Shown here piece by piece: positions 44,183-55,643 of a stretch of 64,000 nt of DNA. The notes beneath the pieces are model-generated. The model saw only the letters and a program-made list of their open reading frames with translations. It did not search any database and was not told the DNA's origin. The DNA is from Streptomyces sulfonofaciens (GTDB taxonomy: Bacteria; Actinomycetota; Actinomycetes; Streptomycetales; Streptomycetaceae). The first letter of the stretch is position 1. Every line of letters starts with the position of its first letter. The DNA lies in NCBI RefSeq assembly GCF_014656295.1, contig NZ_BNCD01000004.1, forward strand, positions 451,688 through 515,687, given 5' to 3'. Position numbers and translations under genes: made by a program.

Positions 44183-44411
44183 CACCGGGAACGCCGGATC
44201 GCGGGCGTCGGCGACTTCGGATCGGTGCCGACCGCATCGGACCCGGCCGCATGCGTAGCCGGTGGGCGCGGCTGACGGCGGCTGCGCGGGCCGGATCGGG
44301 CACCGTCAGAAGAAGCCGCTGCCGACCACAAGGGCGTGCCAGGTCCTTGCCGCGGCGCGACCCTGTGCGCTCGCACCTTGCCAGGCACCGAGCCTGCGCG
44401 CCGGCGCCTTG

Positions 44412-44897
44412 CTATGAGTGGGACAGCTCCCGCTGCCCGCGCCCCCTGCGTATCCGCCCGGGACCCCGCTCCGCCGCCCTCGCCTCACGCCGGGCCCTGC
44501 GCCGCTCACGGCGCAACTGCCGCGCCGAGCTGCTGGGCGCGGAGACCACGCCATGGCGCTGGTTCCACACCTGGCGGGTGACCCAGACGTCGAGGACGCC
44601 CCAGGTGGCGACGACCGTACTGGCGACACTGCTGAGCACCATGGGGAACGCCAGCCAGGAGCCGGCCAGGGTGCACAGGAAGGCCGTCATGGCCTGGACC
44701 AGGGTCAGCGAGACGATCAGGACGGCCCGGACCGCGGCCGTGCGCACCGGGTCGGGCAACCGGCGACGGGGTGAGGGGTCGTCGACCCACAGCGCCTCGT
44801 GGTGCTCCGCCCGGTCGTCCGAGGAACGGCGCGCCTGCCGGGGTACGCCGCCGAGCGCGTCCCATCCGGACGCCCTACTACGCCCTGCCGTGCCCAT
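44412..44897 (-). CDS. Conserved membrane protein
   Basis: A 161-aa protein with a charged N-terminal 60 residues, two adjacent hydrophobic segments (AVLIVSLTLVQAMTAFLCTLAGSW and FPMVLSSVASTVVATWGVLDVWV) and a strongly basic, Arg-rich C-terminal tail (RQLRRERRRARREARAAERGPG). Family not recognised. ATG 44897 has GGGGAG about 10 nt upstream; a GTG and ATG 6-7 codons earlier are alternatives. It is divergent from the conservon. Confidence 0.7.
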   Translation of the reverse strand: MGTAGRSRASGWDALGGVPRQARRSSDDRAEHHEALWVDDPSPRRRLPDPVRTAAVRAVLIVSLTLVQAMTAFLCTLAGSWLAFPMVLSSVASTVVATWGVLDVWVTRQVWNQRHGVVSAPSSSARQLRRERRRARREARAAERGPGRIRRGRGQRELSHS

Positions 44898-45320
44898 CAG
44901 TTCGTCACTCCCCACCATCCAGCAGGTCCACATCCGGCGACGCACCCGGCGCGCCCAAGTGAAAAGGGGCGCACGGCGCGCATGAGGCGACTGATGCCTC
45001 CGACCGATCCACCAGTGCCTGCCCGGCTTCGACTGTTTTACGCCATCCAGGGGGACGTGATCACCTGTGACCCCGTCCGTACCCGGTTCCCATAGAAGGA
45101 GACGAGCGGGGGTGCCCGAAGATTCCCCGGCGGCCGCATATTTCAAGCCAACTGATGGCTGAAGTCTGACTGAAGAGCACCCCTTCCTGTCGTGCGGCAC
45201 CGGGATGCAATCTCCCGTAATGGGGGGACAACTGTGGACGTCCCTCCTGCCTGCGGGCCTGAAACGGCCCCGGCCACCCTTCGAGTCGGTGCAGCGTCAG
45301 TAGTAGGCTCGCGCCGTTTC

Positions 45321-45349
45321 TTGACGTACTTCGCGCACGCTGTTCATGT
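45321..45349 (+). promoter_or_regulatory. Promoter candidate for the conservon
   Basis: TTGACG (45321-45326), 17 bp, TCATGT (45344-45349), 46 bp before the cvnA start codon. The -10 match is only fair. Confidence 0.45.
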
Positions 45350-45395
45350 AGACGCACAGACCCCCGGGGCCGCAGGGGGCGAGCTGGGGGAGGCC

Positions 45396-48094
<2,699 letters not shown>

Positions 48095-48098
<4 letters not shown>

Positions 48099-48535
48099 CC
48101 GCACCGAAGGCCGCCGGCCACACGAAGACGCCGGAGGGTGCAGGCGAGCTGAACTGGCTGCTCGACGACCTGGTACAGCGGGTCGCCAGCATCCGCAAGG
48201 CGCTTGTGCTCTCCAGCGACGGCCTCCCCACCGGCGTCTCCGAGCACCTGACCCGGGAGGACAGCGAGCACCTGGCGGCCGTTGCCTCCGGGTTCCACAG
48301 CCTGGCGAAGGGGGTCGGCCGGCACTTCGACGCGGGCGGCGTCCGCCAGACCGTGGTGGAGCTCGACGAGGCCTTCCTGTTCGTCACGGCCGCCGGCGAC
48401 GGCAGTTGCCTGGCCGTGCTCTCCGACGCGGACTCCGACGTCGGGCAGGTGGCCTACGAGATGACGCTGCTGGTCAAGCGGGTCGGCGCGCATCTTGCGG
48501 CGGCGCCGCGCACCGACCTGTCCGCAGGCGGGTAG
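48095..48535 (+). CDS. cvnB: Conservon roadblock protein CvnB
   Basis: Roadblock/LC7 domain protein (146 aa), the second conservon component. Core: ELNWLLDDLVQRVASIRKALVLSSDGLPTGVSEHL, then AVASGFHSLAKGVGRHF and DAEAFLFVTAAGDGSCLAVL-like sequence. Roadblock proteins regulate small GTPases; in conservons CvnB works with the GTPase CvnD. ATGA overlap with cvnA. Confidence 0.95.
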
Positions 48536-48545
48536 TGGGAATGGC

Positions 48546-48941
48546 ATGAGCGCAGAAGGTCACGAGACTCCCCGCTGGTTCGACGACGAAGCCGGGCCGG
48601 TGGTGCGTCCGTACGCCATGACACGTGGCCGCACCACCAGTACGGGCCAGCACCGGCTCGACCTCATCGCCCTGGTGATCACCGAGCCACGGGTGGGCGA
48701 CCTCGAGGCCGAGCAGACGCTGTCACCGGAGCATGTGCACATCGCCGAGCTGTGCCGCGACACGCCGCAGTCGGTCGCGGAACTCTCGGCTGCCCTCGAT
48801 CTGCCGATCGGCGTGGTCCGTGTCCTCATCGGTGACCTCGCCGACCAGGAAATGGTGCACGTGACCCGTCCGGTGCCACCTGCCGAGCTGCCCGACGAGA
48901 GTATTCTGCGCGACGTGATCAACGGGCTCCGAGCGCTCTGA
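48546..48941 (+). CDS. cvnC: Conservon DUF742 protein CvnC
   Basis: DUF742 protein (131 aa), third conservon component, with a winged-helix-like core. Typical sequence: RWFDDEAGPVVRPYAMTRGRT, LDLIALVITE, LSPEHVHIAELCRDTPQSVAELSAALDLPIGVVRVLIGDLADQEMVHV and the C-terminal ILRDVINGLRAL. Located 10 bp after cvnB. Normally the next gene is the GTPase cvnD. Here a large oxoprolinase gene comes first, 24 bp later. Confidence 0.95.
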   Translation: MSAEGHETPRWFDDEAGPVVRPYAMTRGRTTSTGQHRLDLIALVITEPRVGDLEAEQTLSPEHVHIAELCRDTPQSVAELSAALDLPIGVVRVLIGDLADQEMVHVTRPVPPAELPDESILRDVINGLRAL

Positions 48942-48965
48942 ACAGCGCAAAAGCGGGAGTGGGAT

Positions 48966-51900
48966 GTGACAGGCTGGCAGTTCTGGGTCGACCGAGGCGG
49001 AACCTTCACCGATATCGTCGCGCGCCGTCCCGACGGCCGTCTGGTCATCCACAAACTCCTCTCGGACAATCCGGGACGCTATGCGGACGCCGCCGTGGCG
49101 GGCATCCGGGCACTGCTCGGTGAGGCCAACGCCGATGACGGTGCCGCCGTCGAGGCCGTTCGGATGGGCACGACCGTGGCCACCAACGCCCTCCTCGAAC
49201 GCAAGGGCGAGCGCACCCTGCTCGTCATCACCCGTGGGTTTCGCGACGCACTGCGCATCGCCGACCAGAGCCGGCCCGCGATCTTCGCCCGTGAGATCGC
49301 CCTGCCCGAACTCCTCTACGAACGGGTCGTGGAGACGGACGAGCGTATCGCCGCGGACGGCGAAGTGCTGCGCGCCCCCGACCTGGACGCCCTGGCCGGG
49401 CCCTTACAACAGGCGTACGACGACGGGATCCGGGCCGTCGCGGTGGTCTGCATGCACAGCCATCTCCACCCGGCGCACGAGCGCGCCATCGGCGCGCTGG
49501 CCGGACGCATCGGCTTTCCGCAGATCTCGCTCTCCAGCGAGGTCAGCCCGCTGATGAAGCTGGTGCCCCGCGGGGACACCGCGGTCGTCGACGCGTATCT
49601 CTCGCCGGTGCTGCGCCGATACGTGCGCCAGGTCGCCGACGAACTGCACGGCGTGCGCCTGATGTTCATGCAGTCCAACGGCGGTCTGACGGAGGCCGGG
49701 CACTTCCGCGGCAAGGACGCCGTCCTCTCCGGGCCCGCGGGCGGCATCGTGGGCATGGCGCGGATGTCGCAGTTGGCCGGATTCGACCGCGTCATCGGCT
49801 TCGACATGGGGGGCACCTCCACCGACGTCTCGCACTTCGCCGGTGAGTACGAGCGGGTGTTCACCACCAGGATCGCCGGGGTCCGGCTGCGCGCGCCCAT
49901 GCTGGACATCCACACAGTTGCCGCCGGCGGCGGCTCCGTCCTGCACTTCGACGGCAGCCGCTACCGCGTTGGCCCCGACTCCGCAGGCGCCGATCCCGGC
50001 CCCGCCTGCTACCGGGCCGGCGGGCCGCTGACCGTGACCGACGCCAATGTGGCCCTCGGCCGCATCCAGGCGGCCCATTTCCCGCACGTCTTCGGCTCCG
50101 GCGGGGACCAGCCGCTCGACGACGCCCTCGTACGCGACCGCTTCGCGCAGCTCGCCCGCGAGATCCACGAGCGGACCGGCGACGACCGCACGCCCGAGCA
50201 GGTCGCCGAGGGCTATCTGCGCATCGCCGTGGCGAACATCGCCAACGCCGTCAAGCGCATCTCCGTCCAGAAGGGCCATGACGTCACCCGCTACGCGCTG
50301 ACCACCTTCGGCGGCGCCGGCGGCCAGCACGCCTGCAAAGTGGCCGACGCGCTGGGCATCCGCACCGTCCTCGTACCCCCCGCGGCGGGGGTGCTCTCGG
50401 CGCTCGGCATCGGCCTCGCCGACACCACGGCCATGCGCGAGCAGTCCGTCGAGGCCAGGGTGGAGGCGGCCGCGATGCCGGGCGTTGTGAGGACCGCGGA
50501 CGACCTGGAGACCGCCGCCCGCGACGAACTGCGTGCGGAGGACGTGCCCGACGACCGGATCCGCGTCGCCCGCCGTGCCCAACTGCGCTATGACGGCACC
50601 GACACCACGCTGACCGTGGCCCTCGACGAGCCGGACGCCATGATCCGCGCCTTCGAGGACCGGCACCGCGCCACGTACTCCTTCACACTGCGACGACCCG
50701 TCGTCGTCGAAGCGCTCTCCGTCGAGGCGACCGGACTCTCCGAGCCTCCCGACCTCTTCGCCCTCGCCCAGCACTCCACCACTCCCCGGTCCGTGAGCAC
50801 CGTCACGCTCCACACCGATGGCGCCTGGCGGGAGGTGCCGCTCCACCAGCGCGCCCACCTGCCCGCGGGCGAGACGGTCACCGGCCCGGCGATCATCGCC
50901 GAGGCCGGGTCCACGACGGTCGTGGACGACGGCTGGCAGGCCGCGACCAACCCGGACGGCCATCTGGTAATGGAACGCGTGGCCGAGCGCGTGGGTTCCG
51001 AGGCGGGCACGGAAGCCGATCCCGTTCTGCTCGAGGTCTTCAACAACCTCTTCATGTCGATCGCCGAGCAGATGGGCGCCCGGCTGGAGTCCACGGCCCA
51101 GTCCGTGAACATCAAGGAGCGGCTCGACTTCTCCTGCGCACTCTTCGACCCGGACGGCAACCTCGTCGCCAACGCGCCGCACATCCCCGTCCACCTCGGC
51201 TCGATGGGCACCGCCGTCAAGGAGGTCATCCGCCGCCGCGCGCACATCCGGCCCGGCGACACCTACGCCGTCAACGACCCCTACCACGGCGGCACCCACC
51301 TGCCCGACGTCACCGTCATCACCCCGGTCTTCGACACGGCCGGACCCGGACAGCAGTCGCCCGAGGGCGGCGCGCCGCGGATCCTCTTCTACGTCGCCTC
51401 GCGCGGCCACCACGCCGAGATCGGCGGGATCGCCCCCGGCTCCATGCCCGCCGACAGCCGCACCATCGACGAGGAGGGCGTCCTCTTCGACAACTGGCTG
51501 CTCGTCGAGGACGGCCGCTTCCGCGAGGAGGAGACCCGCCGGCTGCTCGCCGAGGCCCCGCACCCGTCCCGGAATCCCGACACCAACCTCGCCGACCTGC
51601 GGGCCCAGATCGCCGCCAACCAGAAGGGCGTCGACGAGGTGGCCCGCATGATCGGCAACTTCGGCCTGGAAGTCGTCCAGGCGTACATGAAACACGTCCA
51701 GGACAACGCGGAGGACGCCGTACGGCGCGTCATCGACGCCCTGGAGGACGGCGCCAGCGCCTACGAGACCGACTCCGGCGCCGTCATCCGCGTGAAGATC
51801 ACCGTGCACCGGGCCGAGCGCTCCGCCACCATCGACTTCACGGGGACATCGCCCCAGTTGGCGACCAACTTCAACGCGCCGTTCTCCGTCGTCAACGCCG

Positions 51901-52622
51901 CCGTCCTGTACGTCTTCAGGACGCTCGTCGCCGACGACATCCCCCTGAACGACGGCTGTCTGCGGCCCCTGCACATCATCGTGCCCCCCGGATCCCTGCT
52001 CGCCCCCGAGCCGCCGGCCGCGGTGGTGGCGGGCAACGTGGAGACCTCGCAGGCGGTCACCGGAGCCCTCTACCAGGCACTGCGGGTCCAGGCGGAGGGC
52101 TCGGGCACCATGAACAACGTCACCTTCGGCAACGACCGCCACCAGTACTACGAGACGGTGGCCTCGGGCTCGGGAGCGGGTGACGGCTTCCACGGCGCGC
52201 CCGTGGTGCAGACCCACATGACCAACTCGCGGCTCACGGATCCCGAGGTCCTGGAGTGGCGGCTGCCCGTGCTGCTGGAGGAGTTCACGGTACGGCGCGG
52301 CAGCGGCGGTGCGGGACGCTGGCGGGGCGGCGACGGCGCGCTGCGCCGCCTCCGCTTCCTGGAGCCCATGACCGTCTCCACGCTGTCCCAGCACCGCAGG
52401 GTGCGGCCGTACGGCATGGCCGGCGGCCGCCCCGGCGAGCTGGGGGCCAACCGCGTGGAGCGCGCAGACGGCTCGATCGTCCACCTGAAGGGCAGCGACT
52501 CGGCGGAGGTGCGTCCCGGTGACGTGCTCGCCATCGAAACCCCCGGCGGCGGCGGATACGGTCCACCGCCGTCCGACCACAGCGAGGCAGGAGAAGAGAC
52601 CCATGATCTTCGGCAGATCTGA
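48966..52622 (+). CDS. Fused 5-oxoprolinase/hydantoinase (HyuA-HyuB)
   Basis: ATP-dependent 5-oxoprolinase/N-methylhydantoinase family enzyme, both halves in one chain (1,218 aa). HyuA half (about 1-680): [65 protein letters not shown]. HyuB half (from about 685): [54 protein letters not shown], and [18 protein letters not shown]. The substrate may be 5-oxoproline, a hydantoin or a related lactam. The gene begins 24 bp after cvnC and overlaps cvnD by 20 bp, so it is embedded in the conservon. Codon 147 (49404-49406) is TTA, read by the bldA tRNA in Streptomyces. GTG 48966 follows CGGGAG. Confidence 0.92.
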   Translation: MTGWQFWVDRGGTFTDIVARRPDGRLVIHKLLSDNPGRYADAAVAGIRALLGEANADDGAAVEAVRMGTTVATNALLERKGERTLLVITRGFRDALRIADQSRPAIFAREIALPELLYERVVETDERIAADGEVLRAPDLDALAGPLQQAYDDGIRAVAVVCMHSHLHPAHERAIGALAGRIGFPQISLSSEVSPLMKLVPRGDTAVVDAYLSPVLRRYVRQVADELHGVRLMFMQSNGGLTEAGHFRGKDAVLSGPAGGIVGMARMSQLAGFDRVIGFDMGGTSTDVSHFAGEYERVFTTRIAGVRLRAPMLDIHTVAAGGGSVLHFDGSRYRVGPDSAGADPGPACYRAGGPLTVTDANVALGRIQAAHFPHVFGSGGDQPLDDALVRDRFAQLAREIHERTGDDRTPEQVAEGYLRIAVANIANAVKRISVQKGHDVTRYALTTFGGAGGQHACKVADALGIRTVLVPPAAGVLSALGIGLADTTAMREQSVEARVEAAAMPGVVRTADDLETAARDELRAEDVPDDRIRVARRAQLRYDGTDTTLTVALDEPDAMIRAFEDRHRATYSFTLRRPVVVEALSVEATGLSEPPDLFALAQHSTTPRSVSTVTLHTDGAWREVPLHQRAHLPAGETVTGPAIIAEAGSTTVVDDGWQAATNPDGHLVMERVAERVGSEAGTEADPVLLEVFNNLFMSIAEQMGARLESTAQSVNIKERLDFSCALFDPDGNLVANAPHIPVHLGSMGTAVKEVIRRRAHIRPGDTYAVNDPYHGGTHLPDVTVITPVFDTAGPGQQSPEGGAPRILFYVASRGHHAEIGGIAPGSMPADSRTIDEEGVLFDNWLLVEDGRFREEETRRLLAEAPHPSRNPDTNLADLRAQIAANQKGVDEVARMIGNFGLEVVQAYMKHVQDNAEDAVRRVIDALEDGASAYETDSGAVIRVKITVHRAERSATIDFTGTSPQLATNFNAPFSVVNAAVLYVFRTLVADDIPLNDGCLRPLHIIVPPGSLLAPEPPAAVVAGNVETSQAVTGALYQALRVQAEGSGTMNNVTFGNDRHQYYETVASGSGAGDGFHGAPVVQTHMTNSRLTDPEVLEWRLPVLLEEFTVRRGSGGAGRWRGGDGALRRLRFLEPMTVSTLSQHRRVRPYGMAGGRPGELGANRVERADGSIVHLKGSDSAEVRPGDVLAIETPGGGGYGPPPSDHSEAGEETHDLRQI
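49404..49406 (+). other. In-frame TTA codon (bldA-dependent)
   Basis: Codon 147 of the oxoprolinase gene is TTA, in the reading GPLQQ. TTA codons are rare in Streptomyces and need the developmentally controlled bldA leucyl-tRNA. No other in-frame TTA was noticed in the window, though this was checked by eye. Confidence 0.85.
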
Positions 52623-53214
52623 GCGGGGAAAGACGCCGGTCGAGCCCGTCACGCTCAAGATCCTGGTGGCCGGCGGCTTCGGGGTCGGCAAGACGACGCT
52701 CGTCGGGGCGGTCAGCGAGATCAGACCGCTGCGGACCGAGGAGATGCTCAGCGAGGCGGGACGCCCGATAGACGACACCAGCGGCATCGAGCGGAAGACC
52801 ACCACCACCGTGGCGATGGACTTCGGCCGGATCACGCTCCGCGAGGACCTGGTCCTGTACCTCTTCGGCACCCCGGGCCAGGACCGGTTCTGGTTCCTGT
52901 GGGACGAACTGGCCACCGGCGCCCTGGGTGCGGTCGTGCTGGCCGACACCCGGCGCCTGGAGGACTGCTTCGCGGCCGTCGACTACTTCGAGCGCCGGTC
53001 CATACCCTTCGTCGTCGGGGTCAACTGCTTCGAAGGCGCAGCGCTCTACCCCGCCGAGGCCGTCCGGCAGGCGCTCGACCTCGACGAGCAGGTGCCGGTG
53101 GTGCTCTGCGACGCGCGTGAGCGGAACTCCGTCAAGGAGGTCCTGATCGACGTGGTCGAGCACGCGATGCTGATCTCGGCGACGGCCAGGGAGCACGCGG
53201 CCACCCGGCACTGA
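52603..53214 (+). CDS. cvnD: Conservon GTPase CvnD
   Basis: Small Ras-like GTPase (203 aa), fourth conservon component. P-loop GGFGVGKTT (residues 24-32), switch region with [31 protein letters not shown] (the G3-type motif) and VGVNCFEG in the place of the NKxD motif. ATG 52603 lies inside the end of the oxoprolinase gene with GGAGAAGAG upstream. Expression of cvnD is therefore likely coupled to translation of that gene and, through its TTA codon, to bldA. In standard conservons it follows cvnC directly. Confidence 0.93.
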   Translation: MIFGRSERGKTPVEPVTLKILVAGGFGVGKTTLVGAVSEIRPLRTEEMLSEAGRPIDDTSGIERKTTTTVAMDFGRITLREDLVLYLFGTPGQDRFWFLWDELATGALGAVVLADTRRLEDCFAAVDYFERRSIPFVVGVNCFEGAALYPAEAVRQALDLDEQVPVVLCDARERNSVKEVLIDVVEHAMLISATAREHAATRH

Positions 53215-53217
53215 CCT

Positions 53218-53249
53218 CCGCTGCACGGCCGGAACCGGTCGTGCAGCGG
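53218..53249. terminator. Bidirectional hairpin terminator
   Basis: CCGCTGCACG and CGTGCAGCGG pair perfectly over 10 bp around a 12-nt loop with an inner CCGG/CCGG pairing. It starts 3 nt after the cvnD stop, with the convergent DUF962 gene ending at 53342. Confidence 0.75.
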
Positions 53250-53341
53250 CCCTGTGGTCCTGCGGCCCTGGCCTGCTGCGGTCCCGCCGTGCGCGGTCCG
53301 CGTACGGGCGCCCCGTCCGCGCACGGGACGGGCGGACACGG

Positions 53342-53686
53342 TCAGTCGTGCTCGGCGAGCCACTTGGCCGCGATCTCGCCCAGCTCCCTGTCGCGGCCCG
53401 CCAGCATCATCCGGATCATCCGGGCGTCGCCGCGGAGCGACCACGCGGGGTGGCCGAAGGTCGCGGGGTTGTTCTTCTCCATGAGGAAGTGCGCCGGCCA
53501 CGCGGTGCCGTAGCCGATCAGCGGAAGAGCGGCCGCATAACGCCTGCGCCCGCGTGCGAGCCCGTAGGCGCTCACCGCGAGCCCCGTCAGCGTGCCGGCG
53601 AGGTGCACCCACCGGGTCGCGGCCTTCGAGTGCATGGCGACGTAGTACGGCCAGAACTCTTCGTACGAGTCGAAAGTGCGCTCCAT
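53342..53686 (-). CDS. DUF962 (Mpo1-like) membrane protein
   Basis: Small protein (114 aa) of the DUF962/Mpo1-like family; the yeast member is a fatty-acid alpha-oxidation dioxygenase. Conserved sequence: FDSYEEFWPYYVAMHSKAATRWVHLAGTL, then GYGTAWPAHFLMEKNNPATFGHPAWSLRGDARMI, whose spaced histidines could bind metal. One or two hydrophobic segments. ATG 53686 is preceded by TACCGT ending 6 nt upstream, so the transcript looks leaderless. The biological role here is unknown. Confidence 0.88.
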   Translation of the reverse strand: MERTFDSYEEFWPYYVAMHSKAATRWVHLAGTLTGLAVSAYGLARGRRRYAAALPLIGYGTAWPAHFLMEKNNPATFGHPAWSLRGDARMIRMMLAGRDRELGEIAAKWLAEHD

Positions 53687-53960
53687 GGGGGAACGGTAGT
53701 GCGTTCCGCGGCCGCGCACATGCCCCCGGCCGGCCCGGACCGACGGGGGCGGGACCCGTCGGCGGCCGCCCCCGCCGGCGGGCGCGGCCCACGCCGCCGA
53801 CGGTGGCCCGGGGGCCGCCGGGCCGCATGCGCCGCCCCCGGTCATCCCGGGCGGACGCGGCCCCGCGGCCCGGCCGAGCCCCGCACCCGTGGGGGAAGCC
53901 GCGAACGGCCGATCGGGAGCGGCCTGTGCTCCCACGTCCCTGCGGACGCCCCCGGACGGG

Positions 53961-54857
53961 TCAGGGCCGGTGCGCCAGCGACCGGCGCGCTATGGGGAAG
54001 TCGAAGTAGGTGTCGGGGAAGACCTCCGGCTGGAACGTGTAGTGCCACCACTCCTCCGGAAGGTTCACGAACCCCTGCCGGGAGAGCACGTCCCGCAGGA
54101 AGTCCCGGTGGACCCTCTGTGCACCGGTGATCCGCGGGTCGTCCGTGTGGGCGAGCGTGTCGAAGCAGTCGAAGCCCGTTCCCATGTCGATCGAGTTGTC
54201 CGGGAAGCGCGCCTGCCTGGGCCCGTAGCAGGGCTTGAGGGGCTCCCCGGGCAGGTAGGGGCGGGTCGGCAGCGCGGGCAGCCGAACGACCGTCAGATCG
54301 ACCGTGGAGCCCCGGCTGTGCCCCGACTGCTCGGCGATGTAACCGTCGGCGAACAGCCTCGTCTTGTCGACCCGTGGGTAGAACTCCGCCTTCATGCGCT
54401 GGTCGTCCAGGTCCTTGGCCCAGCGCACGAACCAGTCCACGGCGCGCTGCGGCCGGTAGCAGTCGTACACCTTCAGGGAGTAGCCCTCCGCAAGGAGCTC
54501 CCTCTGCGCCTTGTGCAGGGCCGTGGCCGCGGCCCGCGTCAAGATGCACATCGGCCGGCGGTAGCCGTCGACGGGCACACCGGTGAAGTTGTGCGGGGTG
54601 AAGTAGCGCATCTCCTGGATGATCGTCGGATCGACATCGGAGAGGGCCACGAACTCCATGGGGGCCTTGGGCTCCGGCCTGGCCTGTGCGGGCGTCGTCG
54701 CACCCGCCACGGCGAACAGCGCCGTCACCGCGACCGCGAGTCTGCGCACGGCCGCGCGCGGCCTCGGGCGGCCCGGGCGCGGCACCGCATCGGCGCGCCG
54801 CGATGCGGGGGCAGAGCGGCGTCGGGCGGGAACCGGGAAGAGCGCGAATCGTGTCAT
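53961..54857 (-). CDS. Exported D-Ala-D-Ala dipeptidase (VanX family)
   Basis: Zinc D,D-dipeptidase of the VanX/M15D family (298 aa). A basic N-terminus and hydrophobic AAVRRLAVAVTALFAVAGATTPAQA give an export signal with an AQA cleavage site. The catalytic motif SGHSRGSTVDL places zinc ligands H180 and D187; E269 and H272 of EEWWHY are the catalytic base and third ligand. MRYFTPHNFTGVPVDGY is family-typical. As an exported enzyme it more likely trims peptidoglycan or recycles dipeptides than confers vancomycin resistance, and no vanHA genes are nearby. ATG 54857 follows AGGAGGGG. Confidence 0.9.
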   Translation of the reverse strand: MTRFALFPVPARRRSAPASRRADAVPRPGRPRPRAAVRRLAVAVTALFAVAGATTPAQARPEPKAPMEFVALSDVDPTIIQEMRYFTPHNFTGVPVDGYRRPMCILTRAAATALHKAQRELLAEGYSLKVYDCYRPQRAVDWFVRWAKDLDDQRMKAEFYPRVDKTRLFADGYIAEQSGHSRGSTVDLTVVRLPALPTRPYLPGEPLKPCYGPRQARFPDNSIDMGTGFDCFDTLAHTDDPRITGAQRVHRDFLRDVLSRQGFVNLPEEWWHYTFQPEVFPDTYFDFPIARRSLAHRP

Positions 54858-54927
54858 GCCCCTCCTGTACCAGCAGCCCCGGGTACCGCGGAAGACGCTG
54901 AGCCGATGATCGGATACAGTCCGCGGC

Positions 54928-55464
54928 GTGTCCGCTTCCCAACACCCAACCGCCAACTCCGTTCCGGACTCGCACTGTTCAAGTTGCGGGGCGCCCTACG
55001 CGGGCGATGTGTCCGGCTGGCCCAGGACCTGTGCTTCCTGCGGCCGTGTTGCTTACCGTAACCCCCTTCCGGTCGCCGTGGCCCTGCAGCCCGTGTACGA
55101 CCCCAAGGGCACCGCTCTCGTCGTCGTGACCCGCACCATCGCCCCCGCGCGCGGGGGCACGGCACTGCCGGGCGGCTTCATCGACGACCGGGAGGACTGG
55201 CGGCACGCCGTCGTCCGTGAGCTGAAGGAGGAGACCGGCATCGACGCCGCCAGCCGCGACGTCCGCCTCGTCGACGCCATGAGCTCACTCGACGGCCACC
55301 TGCTGCTGTTCGGCCTGCTGCCCGAGCGGCCCGCGCCCGAACTCCCGCAGTCGCAGCCCACCGACGAGACCGCGGGCTTTGACCTGCTGCGCAGGCCGAC
55401 CGAGCTCGCCTTCCCGCTGCACACGGCGGTCGTGCAGGCGTGGTTCGACGGCCGCTACGTCTGA
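54928..55464 (+). CDS. NUDIX hydrolase with zinc ribbon
   Basis: NUDIX hydrolase (178 aa) that hydrolyses a nucleoside diphosphate linked to another moiety. An N-terminal zinc ribbon (CSSCG and CASCG) is followed by the NUDIX box GGFIDDREDWRHAVVRELKEETGID, which fits GX5EX7REUXEEXGU. The zinc ribbon is shared with NADH pyrophosphatase-like members, but the SQPQQ-type NudC signature is absent. The start is GTG 54928: TACAGT ends 7 nt upstream, so the mRNA is probably leaderless. Confidence 0.9.
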   Translation: MSASQHPTANSVPDSHCSSCGAPYAGDVSGWPRTCASCGRVAYRNPLPVAVALQPVYDPKGTALVVVTRTIAPARGGTALPGGFIDDREDWRHAVVRELKEETGIDAASRDVRLVDAMSSLDGHLLLFGLLPERPAPELPQSQPTDETAGFDLLRRPTELAFPLHTAVVQAWFDGRYV

Positions 55465-55506
55465 CGGTCGATCACGCGACGCCGCCTCCCGCGCCGGCAC
55501 GCCGCC

Positions 55507-55529
55507 CACAGGGCCCACAAGGCCCTGTG
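55507..55529. terminator. Bidirectional hairpin terminator
   Basis: CACAGGGCC/GGCCCTGTG, perfect 9-bp stem with a 5-nt loop, between the convergent NUDIX (55464) and GH31-like (55644) genes. Confidence 0.7.
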
Positions 55530-55643
55530 ACGGCCGACGCGGAGCCGCCGCCTCCCCCGGGGCGGTGAACCGGAGCCGGCCGCCCACGCGGCCCCCTGCG
55601 GCCGCACGGCCCCGACGCCGGCCTCGCCCACGCGCAGCCGGCG

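Noticed and set aside
49404..52949. Very long minus-strand frame opposite the oxoprolinase gene
   Set aside because: No recognisable domain and unfavourable composition; the plus frame is a clear HyuA-HyuB fusion.
53961..54857. Vancomycin resistance determinant
   Set aside because: The protein is VanX-like but exported, with no vanH, vanA or vanRS genes nearby; a cell-wall or recycling role is more likely.
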